Below the pieces are notes generated by a model that had not been told where the DNA came from, made no database searches, and worked only from the letters and a program-made list of their open reading frames with translations. The position numbers and the translations under genes were made by a program. Positions 27,801-39,800 of a DNA stretch of 64,000 nt are shown one piece after another; within the stretch, counting starts at the first letter, position 1, and every line of letters starts with the position of its first letter. The stretch is from Gymnogyps californianus (taxonomy: Eukaryota > Chordata > Aves > Accipitriformes > Cathartidae): assembly GCF_018139145.2 (NCBI RefSeq), contig NC_059477.1:34265502-34329501 (forward strand). Reading direction: 5' to 3'.

Positions 27801-30800
27801 TCGACATTTGGTAATTATTCAAAAAGCACTTAGTATTGACGTCTTTGACAGACTCTGCAAATTAGCACCTGAAGTACTTAAAAATTAACTTTTTCTAACA
27901 AAATATTGGAAAGTGGATTAACTGGAAAAAGCAGTCTGAGTGCATGAAGCAAATTACCGAAACAGATGGACGTAAGTATTAAAGTGAGGACTTTCAAAAG
28001 GTAGAAATAATGTTTAGGCGAATAATCACTTAGCCATTTAGCTATCACTGATTTTTAATCATTCTTGTGTCTACTGCAAATACACAATTTCTATTATAAA
28101 TGTTATTCCTGGTAAAGGAAGGCAGGTTTCTGGCAGCTTTCCTTTCACAATTCAGAGAGAACAGGAGACTGGATCCAGATTGCTGTCTTCATTATGTATT
28201 TATGAGACACTTTCTTGGCAATTCAGGCTGGATTGAGTAGTTTTCAAAGACTGGTGTCCATAATACACATGCACACACAAAAAACGCTTAGAGTGGTAAA
28301 TATATCTACCACACTGAGTATGTCATTGTCATTCAGCGTAAAGACGCATCCAAGCCAGTATTTCAGAATCTAAATACACAATTGTTCAAGGCTTTTGAAA
28401 GTTCTCGATCTACTTATTGGGGTATGGAGCATCTCTGATTCAACAAGTTCAGTAAATACCACTGCTTAAGGCGGTTTTTAGCATGTTTGTATTTTTTCCG
28501 TTTAAGAACTCTACCAGGTTTAACTATAATGCTGATGCAAAAAATTATATCTTTCTTCTCATATACCGTAGTGTTTTCCACCCATCCCAGGGCACCTGAC
28601 TTTATTTTTAGCTTACTTTACCTGTTACCTTTGGGATGTAATTCAGTTGTTCAGCTGCTTCCTTATCTTGATGCGAGATAAATCAGCAAGTCATTCTTTC
28701 TGTTGGATAGTAGGACACAGTTCTCGATAAGGAATATCAGAGGTGTGTCCCACTCTGGCATTTCCTGAGCTACTGAAGAAGCAAAAAGTAATGGCATGAG
28801 GTCCAACAAGCTGTTGTTATTGTTTATTTTAGCAATCTGAGCTTTCCACTGAGGAGCGACCAGAAAGGCTTGGAGCTGCCCAACAACATAGAAGGAAGGT
28901 GGCATCTCTGAATAAGCAGATTTTGCAAAAAACCAAACTCCTGGAAGAGGTAAGTATTGTGTGTGTAATAAAGAAGAAAACATTGATAAATGTGGTTGAT
29001 CACAAAGTTTTTGCCATCCAGAAAAGATTTGCAAGCTATCTTCTGTACCAGCAATTTGTCATGCTGAACATTCATTTCAGCATCTCTGAATGTCTTGCTT
29101 GCACATTTATTACTAAGACAATGTGGCTGGTTTTATGTTAAAAAATTGTATAGCCCTGTCTGTGAGGAGGGGGCTAGCTAATCAAAACATGCTTTTCCTT
29201 TTTTTTTTTTTTTTTGTTTTGTTTTGTTTTGCATACCTCTCCTGGAGAAAAACAGAGAGAGTATCTCCATTTGACTTGTTAGCTATAGTGTTGAATGGGC
29301 TGTTTTCACAGTATCAAAAACAATTTAGGAAGTTACTCTAAAATATGCTACAAATGACTTTTTATCACTTCCTGTTCTTTATATGAGCCAGCTTGTCTCA
29401 CTAACTAAGGTGGGTTTTTTGCTTGTTTGTTTGTTTGGGAGTGTTTTTGCACAGTCACTGCTTGGTTCACATCTTCACATTTTAGGGGGAAAAGGCTCTT
29501 GAATTTGTGACTGATGTTCTGTTCATATCTATAAGAGCAAGAACCATCATTCCTGTATTTCAGCCTACTTATGCTATTGCTATTTAAACCCAGAAAAGTA
29601 TAAGTGGAAAAGCTATGCCATTAATGAAATGCTGCTTTTAATTATGCATACTGCTGTAATCAGCACTATGCCATCTATAGCTTGCAGAATCTGATGAAAA
29701 CATACTGCATCACAGTCAGTAATTGGAAGAGCTTACCAAAAAACAAATAGTACTTGCAGAAATACTGTTGCTGATGACTTCTGTGGTTGCTACTGTCAAG
29801 TGCAGCACTGCTCCAGCAGCCTTCATCTGTTTTTTGTTTTGTTTTGCTCTGCTCTTGTCAGTGACATCTTAACGCCTTACATCCTAACTGGTTTTACCTA
29901 TTAAATGTTGAGGGTACAGGGACTCCAAAAGATAGGTGTCTGTATGGCACATCTTACGAGACAGTGAAATGTTCAGTCTTACAAACAACAGAGGTAAAAG
30001 AATGGTAGCTTTGAAAGCCTTACCTACTATAGTATAACTATGGGAGCACTAGATTTTAAACCTTCCTGCTCAGCCACTTACTAGATGTGACTTTTTTATT
30101 TATTTTTAAAATGAGAATAAAATAGTCTCTAACAGTGCAATAAAGTCTTTTATTTAAAGGATATTTATCCCTTCAAAACTTAAATCTCCTTTCAGTAAAG
30201 CACATGCTGTGAACCATTTTTTTAAAGTCTCTGACTAACATTCAAGTAATACTAAGTTTAAATAAAGCTATAGAAATAAAACTTATGGACAAAAAATTGG
30301 AAAGACTAATTGCCTATCCTGTTCTTTGTTTCTCTCTTCTTTTTTTTCCAACTTTAATAAAAAACTTTATGAAGAACCAGTGCAGGTTCTTCTTAATTTA
30401 TTTTGCACAAAAAAAGACTTTGAAAGGGTAGAGTAGGACAGTGTTTTAACTGGTAAATATTAGAATGCATTTCCTTTGGAATATGCTGAACTAGTTTCGT
30501 TCTTCTTAAACTGATCCATTTGTTTGTGTTGCCCTCTGGCATGCCCCATCTGTTAAAAATAGAATTTTTTCATAGTCAATAACACTACAATTATTATTTG
30601 CAGTGTATGTAGAATGTAAATCATGTCTGTCACAATTCCTCTCCATTCTAGAGTGAAATATTAGAAAGTATTATGATATACTATAATTATGATATTATGA
30701 TATACTGAAATTAAATGTACTTTTTTTTTTTTACTTGAGTTTGTATTCTTTTAACACTTCAGTAATATGAATTTTCCATGTCTGTTTATGTCAAACATAA

Positions 30801-33800
30801 CTTCGGTGCCCTGTCAAGATGATGACTGTTAGTAAAAAAGTATTGTCAATACCTAGCATTTAAATGCAGGCTGAAGTGTCAGGCTTTCAAAATCATAATA
30901 TGGGCTTACAGACAGTTAAATCCTGTATGAATTCCCATGTTGGTTTGAGTTTATTTTCCTGAAGTAGAAACACAAATTACAGAATGAGATCTTTGGAATT
31001 TCAGAAGTGGGGGGAAAGAAGAGGATGTTCAGTGTATCCTAAGTCATTGCAGTATGTTTCTGTCACACTTTAACTCTTCTTTTAAACCACAAAGGCTACA
31101 AGACAAATACATATGAAGGGAGATGCAGATGTGCTGCATGTATATTGTAGAATGGAGACAGATGCAGGCTCTCGCAGCATCCACTCTGAGCTAGCAGGTT
31201 GTGAACCTGTTCCAGGTTAGAAGCTTTGTTGTCATGACTGGTAACAGTTTAGCACTGCCCTATTATAAAAGGGGGCACGTTTGCTCGGGTTTAAGGATGT
31301 TCTGGTACAGTTCTACAGATTTTGAACGGATTTTGGTTGTGTCCACCAGCTCACATCCATCTGCAGTTTTTCTGCAGGCAGTATGTAGACATACTGGAGG
31401 CACGCACAGTTTGAATGTATGTATGTACTAGAACACTGCACCACAGCCCTTGCATTGTGAGAACAGTTCGTGTTCTTGGAGGCAGTTAGCTCAAGCTTGA
31501 TTTTGGGGAGGACAACCTAGGTACAATTTGTGTAGTAAGAGTGGCATTAGGAAACTGCAACAGCTAGCTCAGGTTTCAAGAAATGAAAATGTGCACTAGC
31601 ACAGTTCTTGCAGCCCTGCTGTTTCCTTGATCTTTCTTGCCTAGTTGAGCAGTAAGAGAGGCTGGTAAATGAGCTTAGTAGTTGTGGGTGGCTTTTGCAG
31701 CTATTCTGTGTTGTGCTGTTATGATCTGGAAAGTGGAAAGGATCCACCAATGTCCGTATGCAGTCTCAATGACTGAAATGTTCAAAAGCATTTTTTCTGT
31801 AGCAGATGGCTCTTATATTCTAGAGAATAGTAGTGTAGTGTGGCTACCAAATTAGTAATACAGAATATGCCTGTAACTAGATATATGTTGAGTGGATTAC
31901 ATTTTCATGCCTGGTGCAAGTAATTTCCTTTACCAGTTTCCCTGGCATATGAATGAATGTATTTGCTTGCTTTCCACGTACTGCTGAGAAGAAGAAAGCA
32001 GTTTGGGGTGGGGAGGAAACATGGTTGTAGACCACACAAAATTGGTAAGAGTCCTTACTTCGTTACAGATCTACTTTTAACAGCCAAACAAACTTCATAA
32101 TCCACAGGAAAACTTAAGTATTTTCTAAATCTGTTATCATGCTAATTGCCATTTTAACGGTTGAGGGCCCTTTAATTCTCTGTTGCTTATTTCCAGTACA
32201 TAACAGTCACAGTGCCATGTTCTTATACGGGAAAAAAGTACTGACAGCTATAAGCCAAATATAATCTTTTTATCACTTCAGTAAAGTAAAAATTTCCTGG
32301 CTGAAATTTTTTTACCACTTGCCAAAGACAGCTTTTGAAATCAGTGACAGTCAAGACCCCTTTTTAAAAAATGTTTGTGAAATTCTGGCTTCAATACTGC
32401 AGGAAGTTTCAGCAAGAGTTCTCATAACAAATAGTTCTTTAATCTTTATGTCAATTTTCATGAGATGTGGACTGCAGGCTTAAATTATGTATTTTTTTTT
32501 TTCAACTAATTAGAATTCAGTCTATTAGTGAATTATTGGTGAAAAATATGAAAAACAATGAAAAAGCTTTCTTTTTATAAATTCGGCTGTGGAAAGGGAT
32601 GAGTGGAGTGTTGAGTCACAGCTCCATGTTGTGAACAGCAAACTAAACCAGCATGAAAAGAAGTGGAGCAGAAAGCCAAATTTGCATTTCTTTGTTTGCA
32701 ACACTTCTGCTCCACTTTTGTAACCCATGTCCCATTTTTGTTGTTACTATTTGCAATGTTATCTTAAATCATAAGGACTTTAAAGAAGGGTGTTCTTCTA
32801 AAATTAGCCTCTGTAAATTATTTGACAAGTGAAATGTCCAGTGGCATTTTGCTAATTGCCTTCTTACTAGACTTTCCATAGTTACACAAAAGAAAATCAT
32901 AAACCAGCTTGCTTATTTGATATGGACATGTCTATGGTATGGTGCCATGGCGCTTTTATGCAAGTCTTGAATCACCCTAACTTACTTGGAGAAGACTCTC
33001 TTAGCCTGGTGTGAAACTAGACCAATATAACCAGGCTAAATAACTTTGAGCAATTTAGCAGAGATTCTATCCAATAAGTTACCATTCTGTTGGCATCCAT
33101 TTTGTAAAAGCTGCTGTTTATTCTGGGACCTAATACATCTAGAAGGTCAGGTGGAAAAAGTTTGCTGTTATTAATTAAGTATTCAATCAGAATTCTTGCA
33201 ATCAAATGCTCCCAGAGTAGATGACAAGAAAAGACAGTGTTTGTGATGGTTGGCCTATTGTTTAATAGACAACCATTATTAACAGCTCAAATATTGCTAT
33301 TCTCCATTACAGGTGTAATTAGCATGAATATTGAATCAAACTCTTTCCTTTCTCTTTCGTAATAGTTGCAAGCGAAATGTACTGATCTGCAGGCAAAATG
33401 TACTGAAGCAAAAAAGACGTTAACTGAGGTAATCTTTCTTTGTTTTGCTGTGTACTGATTCTAGCTGAATCATTTTTGAGAAGCTCTGTGTGTAGAGGGA
33501 TGTATTAAATGGTGAAGGTGTTTGACAACTTAACTCACTGATCCCATGGTGTGGGACAGTTAAGTACCATGAATCATTTTATGTGTGGAAGTGTATTTCA
33601 ATTTATTATTAATTGCAACCCTTAGGTTAAGAGTTACAGTGAAAAGCTGGACAAGGAATTGGCAGCCTTAGAAACAATAGAATCCCAAGCAGATTCTAGG
33701 TAAGTTTCTTCCTTTGTGACCTTTGAAATTCTGAAAAATGATGGTTTTAAATGAATCATTCAATGTTTCTTGCTTTGTCAACCTAAACAAATAACTAAAA

Positions 33801-36800
33801 TTTAAAAATTAAATAATTCTCTGGATTGCTTTCCAAAGACAGGAAAATATTAGCATAGTATTCAGTCAGAATGAAAAGTGTCAATCTAGTTGAAAATAAT
33901 TGTAGGTGTTTAAAGCAGAAGAACCCTAGACATATTTGATAAGTAGATGAGGCCTTCCTGATGTATTTTCTTCATATTTGAAGCCTTCATCTCACAGAGG
34001 CATTCCACTGGCTGAGTGGAGAGACTGGAAGTCCACATAACCCAGAAACCGGGCACCGTTCTGTGACCACTTGCGCAGGCCAAGGGCACTCATCCTACCT
34101 GACCCTCAAGGCAGGATGGCGGGAACTCGTCTGAGAGCAAAGGCCGCAGCTCTGGCTGGGGGGTCTGCACCATCCACCCCAGCAGTGGCTGGTGCCTCCA
34201 CTCAGATGGAGCTGCTGAAGGGAGAGGCTGCAGCGCAGACCTCAGACTGCAGGAAGTGCCTGAACCTTTCTCCTGGGGCAGGGATGGGCAGCAGACCTGC
34301 CTGCAAAAGGTGTGCCCAGGTGGAGGACCTTCAGCAGCAGGTGGCTGAGCCGCAGGAGGCAGTGAGAAGGCTGCATAGCATCAGGGAGGCTGAGAAGGAG
34401 TTAGATAGCTGGTTCCAAGCGCAGTCTGCAGTGGACCCACAGCCCACGGTCAAACAGCCAAAAACTCCCTCACCGGCACACGCGGAGGGGAGGGGGGCCA
34501 ATAATGCAGAAGAATGGAAGCTTGCAATGGCAAGGACCTGCAGGAGGAAGAGACTTCCCGCGAAGCCCCAAGTGCCCTTGCAGAACTGCTTCACTGCTCT
34601 GCAGACTGAAGAGGAAAGACCCATCACATCAGGAGAGATGCTGGATCTGAGTAAGGCAGCCCGATCTGCTCCCCATGTAACAACCAGCGCAACTAAGAAA
34701 AGGCGACGAGTGATAGTAGTAGGCGACTGTCTTCTGAGAGGTACGGAGGCACCCATCTGCCGACCTGACGCACTCTCTAGAGAGGTGTGCGGCTTACCGG
34801 GGGCTCGTATCAGGGATGTCGCCGAGAGATTACTAAGCCTCTTACAGTCCACTGACTATTATCCACTGCTGTTGTTTCACGTGGGTACCAGTGATACAGC
34901 CGGGAGCAGTCTGAGGAGTCTCAAGAAGGATTACAGAGCCCTGGGAGCGGCAGTAAGGGACTCTGGAGCACAGGCAGTTTTTTCATCAATCCTTCTGGTC
35001 AAAGGGAAGGGGTTTGAAAGGGCCAGTCTAATCTGGCGAATCAACAAATGGCTACGGGACTGGTGCCACAGCCAGGAGTTCGGCTACTTAGACCATGGGA
35101 CTCACTTTGAGAAACCTGGTCTACTGGGGGCTGATGGGGTCCATCTGTCAGAGAAGGGGAAGAGCATCTTTGGTCATCGGCTTGCCAAGCTGGTGAAGAG
35201 GGCTTAGAACTAAAGTTGCTGGGGGAGGGGAACTTCAATCCATCCCACTCCTACCAGTTTGATGCCAGTGCCAGCCGTAGATGCCTGGAGAAAGATCACA
35301 GGTCAGCAGGAGAGCACCTGAAGAGCAGCACAAAGGAATTCCAGCCACTCCAGCCAGTAAGTCAGCTTCATCAGGGGCCCAACTTAAATCCCTCTGTGCA
35401 AATGCACATAGCACGGGCAATAAACAAGAGGAGTTAGAGATGTGCATGTGCCTGCAGGGCTATGATCTTATTGGCATCACAGAGACGTGGTGGGATGGCT
35501 CCTATGACTGGAGTGTTGGAGTGGAAGGATGCAGGCTCTTTAGGAAGGACAGGCAGGGGAGACGAGGAGGGGGTGTTGCCCTCTATGTCAATGACCAGCT
35601 GGAGGGCATGGAGCTCTGCCTGGGCATGGATGAGGAGCTGGCCGAGAGCTTATGGGTCAGGATTAAAGGGAGGGCAGGGACAGGTGACATTATAGTGGGG
35701 GTCTGCTACAGGCCACCCGACCAGGAAGACTGAGCGGATGAGGCCCTCTATAGACAGATAGGAGCAGCCTCATGTTTGCAAGCCCTGGTCCTCATGGGGA
35801 GCTTCAGCCACCCCTATATCTGTTGGAGGGACAACACAGCAGAGCATAAGTAATCCAGGAGGTTCCTGGAATGTGTTGATGACAACTTCCTTCTCCAAGT
35901 GATAGAGGAGCCAATGAGGAGAGGTCCTGTGCTGGACCTTGTTCTCACCAACAAGGAGGGGCTGGAAGCTCAACATGACCTGGCAATGTGCACTTGCAGC
36001 CCACAAAGCCAACCATTTCCTGGACCGCATCAAAAGAAGCATGACCAGCAGGTTGAGGGAGGTGATTCTCCCCCTCTGCTCCGCTCGCATGAGACCCCAC
36101 CTGGAGTACTGCATTCAGCTCTGGGGCCCCCAGCGTAAGAAGGACATGGACCTGTTGGAGCGAGTCCAGAGGGCGGCCACAAAGATGATCAGAGGGCTGG
36201 AGTCCCTCTCCTATGAAGACAGGCTGAGAGAGTAGGGGTTGTTCAGCCTGGAGAAGAGAAGGCTCCAGGGAGACCTTATAGCAGCCTTCCAGTACCTAAA
36301 GGGGGCCTACAAGAAAGCTGGAGAGGGACTTTTTACAAGAGCATGTAGTGATAGGACAAGGGCTAATGGCTTTAAACTGAAAGAGTGTAGATTTAGGTGA
36401 GATGTAAGGAAGAAATTCTTCACTGTGAGGGTGGTGAGGCACTGGAACAGGCTGCCCAGAGAGGTTGTGGCTGCCCCCTCCCTGGAAGTGTTCAAGGCCA
36501 GGCTGGATGGGGCTTTGAGCAACCTGGTCTAGTGGGAGGTGTCCCTGCCCATGGCAGCAGGGCTGGAACTAGATGATCTTTAAGTCCCTTCCAACCCAAA
36601 CCATTCTATGATTCTATAAATTAAATAGGAGTTTCTCTCAAAACTTCCACAATAATGAGGTCAGAACATAGCAAAACCATCGAAATACTCAGTGTAATAC
36701 TACATTTTTATTTTGACCTTGGTATATCAGCGGTGATATTTGGGTTTTTAATTTACACAGATTCTATCGGAAATTTATTTAGAACTAAGCTTGTTCTAAT

Positions 36801-39800
36801 GTCTTTTAGTTCTCCATCTGTTTAAATTAGAAACTAAAAATCTAATGTGGTTTACTGGATCTTCAAATTTAGCATATTACAGAGTCTGCGAGCACTGGTG
36901 GCCATGAATGAAAACCTAAAAAGCCAGGAGCAAGAGTTCAAAGCACATTGTAGGGTAAGTTTTAGTTTCTTATATAAGGTTTCATTTAAAACTTGGTAAA
37001 TAAGCATTATACTTCTTTCTGATTTGTTGTTGTGTGTCCCTGTCTGCCATCTGTCGCATGCCCCCCCCTGCTCCCCTCATTTACTAGTATTTCCAGGTTT
37101 ATATTGAATATTGCCACCAGCTTGACTTGCAGCAGAATTATGGACAGTTGCCCAGTTCTGCAGTGTATCATATCTGCAACAAGGCTGATGACAAAGAAGG
37201 TTGGAACTGCATTAACCAGAAGGACTTGCCTCCTGCCCTGAAGCAGGGAGGTGTAAGGGAGGCTGCCAAGGCATCTGAATTAGTGTGGCCTTCAATGTTC
37301 TGTTGTGCCTGGAACTCTTTAATACAGGGCAGTTCCTAGACATATAATGCCAGATTAGCCTTGTACTGGTCACAGCTGTGGCTCTTTTCATTCCCATTAC
37401 CATTCTGCTGAGTGCAACTTGGGGTGGGTTGACAGGGAGCACCAAAATGTAAGTTTGAGATTGGGCTGTACTAGATACCCACCTGTGCTGTTCACAGCCT
37501 GAAATGGATTGTCTCTTCTTGGATGATGCAGCCAACAGTGACCTGAGGAGTGGTACAGTGCCAAAGAGGAGGGCTTCATGAAGGCCCCTAGCTTTGGAGC
37601 AACCCACCAAAAGAGACAAGACTGTGTGGTGGGTTGACCCTGGCTGGATGCCAGGTGCCCGCCAAAGCCGCTCTATCACTCCCCGCCTCAGCTGGACAGG
37701 GGAGAGAAAATAAAACGAAAGGCTCGTGGGTCGAGATAAGGACAGGGAGATCACTCAGTAATTACCGTCACGGGCAAAACAGACTCGACTGGGGCGGGGG
37801 GAGGGAGGGGGAATAATTTATTACCAGTCAAATCAGAGCAGGATAATGAGACATAAAACCAAATCTTAAAAGCTTTCCCCCCACCCCTCCCTTCTTCCCG
37901 GGCTTAACTTTACTCCCGCATTCTCTACCTCCTCCCACCAAGTGGCACAGGGGGACGGGGAACGGGGGTTTGGGTCAGTTCATCACACGCTGTTTCTGCC
38001 GCTCCTTCCTCCTCAGGGGGAGGACTCCTCACACTCTTCCCCTGCTCCAGCGTGGGGTCCCTCCCACGGGAGACAGTCCTCCACAAACTTCTCCAATGTG
38101 AGTCCTTCCCACGGGCTGCAGTTCTTCACAAACTGCTCCAGTGTGGGTCCCTTCCACGGGGTGCTGTCCTTCAGGAACAGCCTGCTCCAGCGCGGGTCCC
38201 CTGCGGGGTCACAACTCCTGCCAGCAAACCTGCTCCAGCCTGGGCTCCTCTCTCCACGGGGCCACAGGTCCTGCCAGGAGCCTGCTCCAGCGCGGGCTTC
38301 CCACGGGGTCACAGCCTCCTTCGGGCATCCCCCTGCTCCAGTGTGGGGTCCTCCACGGGCTGCAGGTGGATATCTGCTCCACCGTGGACCTCCATGGGCT
38401 GCAGGGGGACAGCCTGCCTCACCATGGTCTTCCCCAGGGGCTGCAGGGGAATCTCTGCTCCGGCGCCTGGAGCACCTCCTCCCCCTCCTTCTTCACTGAC
38501 CTGGGTGTCTGCAGAGTTGTTCCTCTCACATATTCTCACTCCTCTCTCCGGCTGCAGTTGCTGCTGTGCAGTAACTTTTCCCCCTTCTTAAATTTGTCAC
38601 AGAGGCGCTACCACCATCGCTGATGGGCTCGGCCTTGGCCAGAGGCAGGTCCATCTTGGAGCCGGCTGACATTTGCTTCATTGGACATAGGGGAAGCTTC
38701 TAGCAGCTTCTCACAGAAGCCACCCCTGTAGCCCCCCCCGCTACCAAAACCTTGCCACACAAACCTAATACAGACTGAGATGAAGCTATTGCAGTTTTCA
38801 GTTTTACTGCTTAATTGCTATGTTTTGCTGTCTTGTTTACTGCTGTGTTTATGGACTGCCTAGAAATATGATGGGAGAGAATTGTTTTCATTTTCTTCTA
38901 TTTAAACAATAGTGGATGGGATTTAATAGAATGAAAAGAAGTAAAAAGAAATAGTGCCCTGAGGCATAGACTGAGCCTAGGAACCTCATTTTCCTGTACG
39001 TACGCCTTTGGAAAGCTCTAAAGGATTGTAATAGAAACTACCTTGCAAGTAACTAGGTTCGTTGATTTTTTTACGAATGCCGTATGTTGCAGTCCCATGT
39101 TGTGCTGTTGCTATTGTAATATTCCGTTGCTTCCTCAGTTTCATTTTCCATGTGACTCATTAGTTGTCTTAGCTGGATCTAGTATATTTGTAAGTAAGAA
39201 ATAAATCTGTTCCTGTGTTTGATAAAAGCAGACAGTTTTATGTAATGAGTAATAAAGGATGCCTTACCCTTAAGCAGGGAATGCTGTTTAATCTTACAAA
39301 TTTAAATGTAAAGTGTGTGGTCAGCTCCACAATTTTGTGTTAGAAGTGTATGTTGTCAAGCTTCCTGCTCTCCCCTGTTAAGAGGATAGCTCTCAGTTAA
39401 AAGCAACATTTTTTTTTTTTTTTAAGGAAGAAATGGAGAGACTTCAACAAAATATCGAGAATTTGAAAGCTGAGGCAGTGGAAAATGGGGAGGAACAGGT
39501 AATAGCAAAGGTCTAAGTTTCTATTTTCAATTTGTGTTTTAAAATGGTGGTTTAGGTCCTTCTGACTTTTGGTTCATTCTCGTAAGCATTGAAGTATCTG
39601 TCGCAATCTCTGAAAAATTCTGTTCTCCCCCACTAGTAAAGCCACAGTTCAGGCTAATAATCGTAGAAATACAGTAGACACAAAATAGCCGTAGTATCCT
39701 TCATTATTCTTGCAGAATCCACGGAGCTAACTCATAGATGCTTTTGTGCCTTTTATTTCTTTCTTTGTAGTACCAGAGAAGAATCTCTGGATGTTGTGTT

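Larger units (their letters stand above)
33985..36618 (+). mobile_element. CR1-type LINE with internal deletion in ORF2
   Basis: About 2.6 kb. It carries a CR1 ORF1, then the start of ORF2 (APE-like endonuclease), then jumps at about 35963-35970 to the last part of ORF2, and ends with the CR1 tail CCATTCTATGATTCTATA (two ATTCTATR octamers at 36603-36610 and 36611-36618). The reverse-transcriptase core is missing. The 5' boundary is approximate; CR1 elements usually lack clear target duplications and I see none. It lies in the same orientation as CCDC93. Confidence 0.93.
33700..36872 (+). other. CCDC93 intron 14
   Basis: 3,173 bp, most of it a CR1 retrotransposon (about 33985-36618, listed). 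The flanks are plain AT-rich intron. Confidence 0.85.
36955..39426 (+). other. CCDC93 intron 15
   Basis: 2,472 bp, nearly half of it a 1.1-kb minus-strand LTR-like element (37625-38759, listed). The remainder is plain intron with a long T tract before exon 16. Confidence 0.85.

Noticed and set aside
34331..34852. 173-codon minus-strand frame
   Set aside because: It lies antisense to CR1 ORF1 and is explained by that frame.
37212..38623. Several long open frames on both strands
   Set aside because: They arise from the GC-rich LTR and its minisatellite, which leave few stop codons in any frame.
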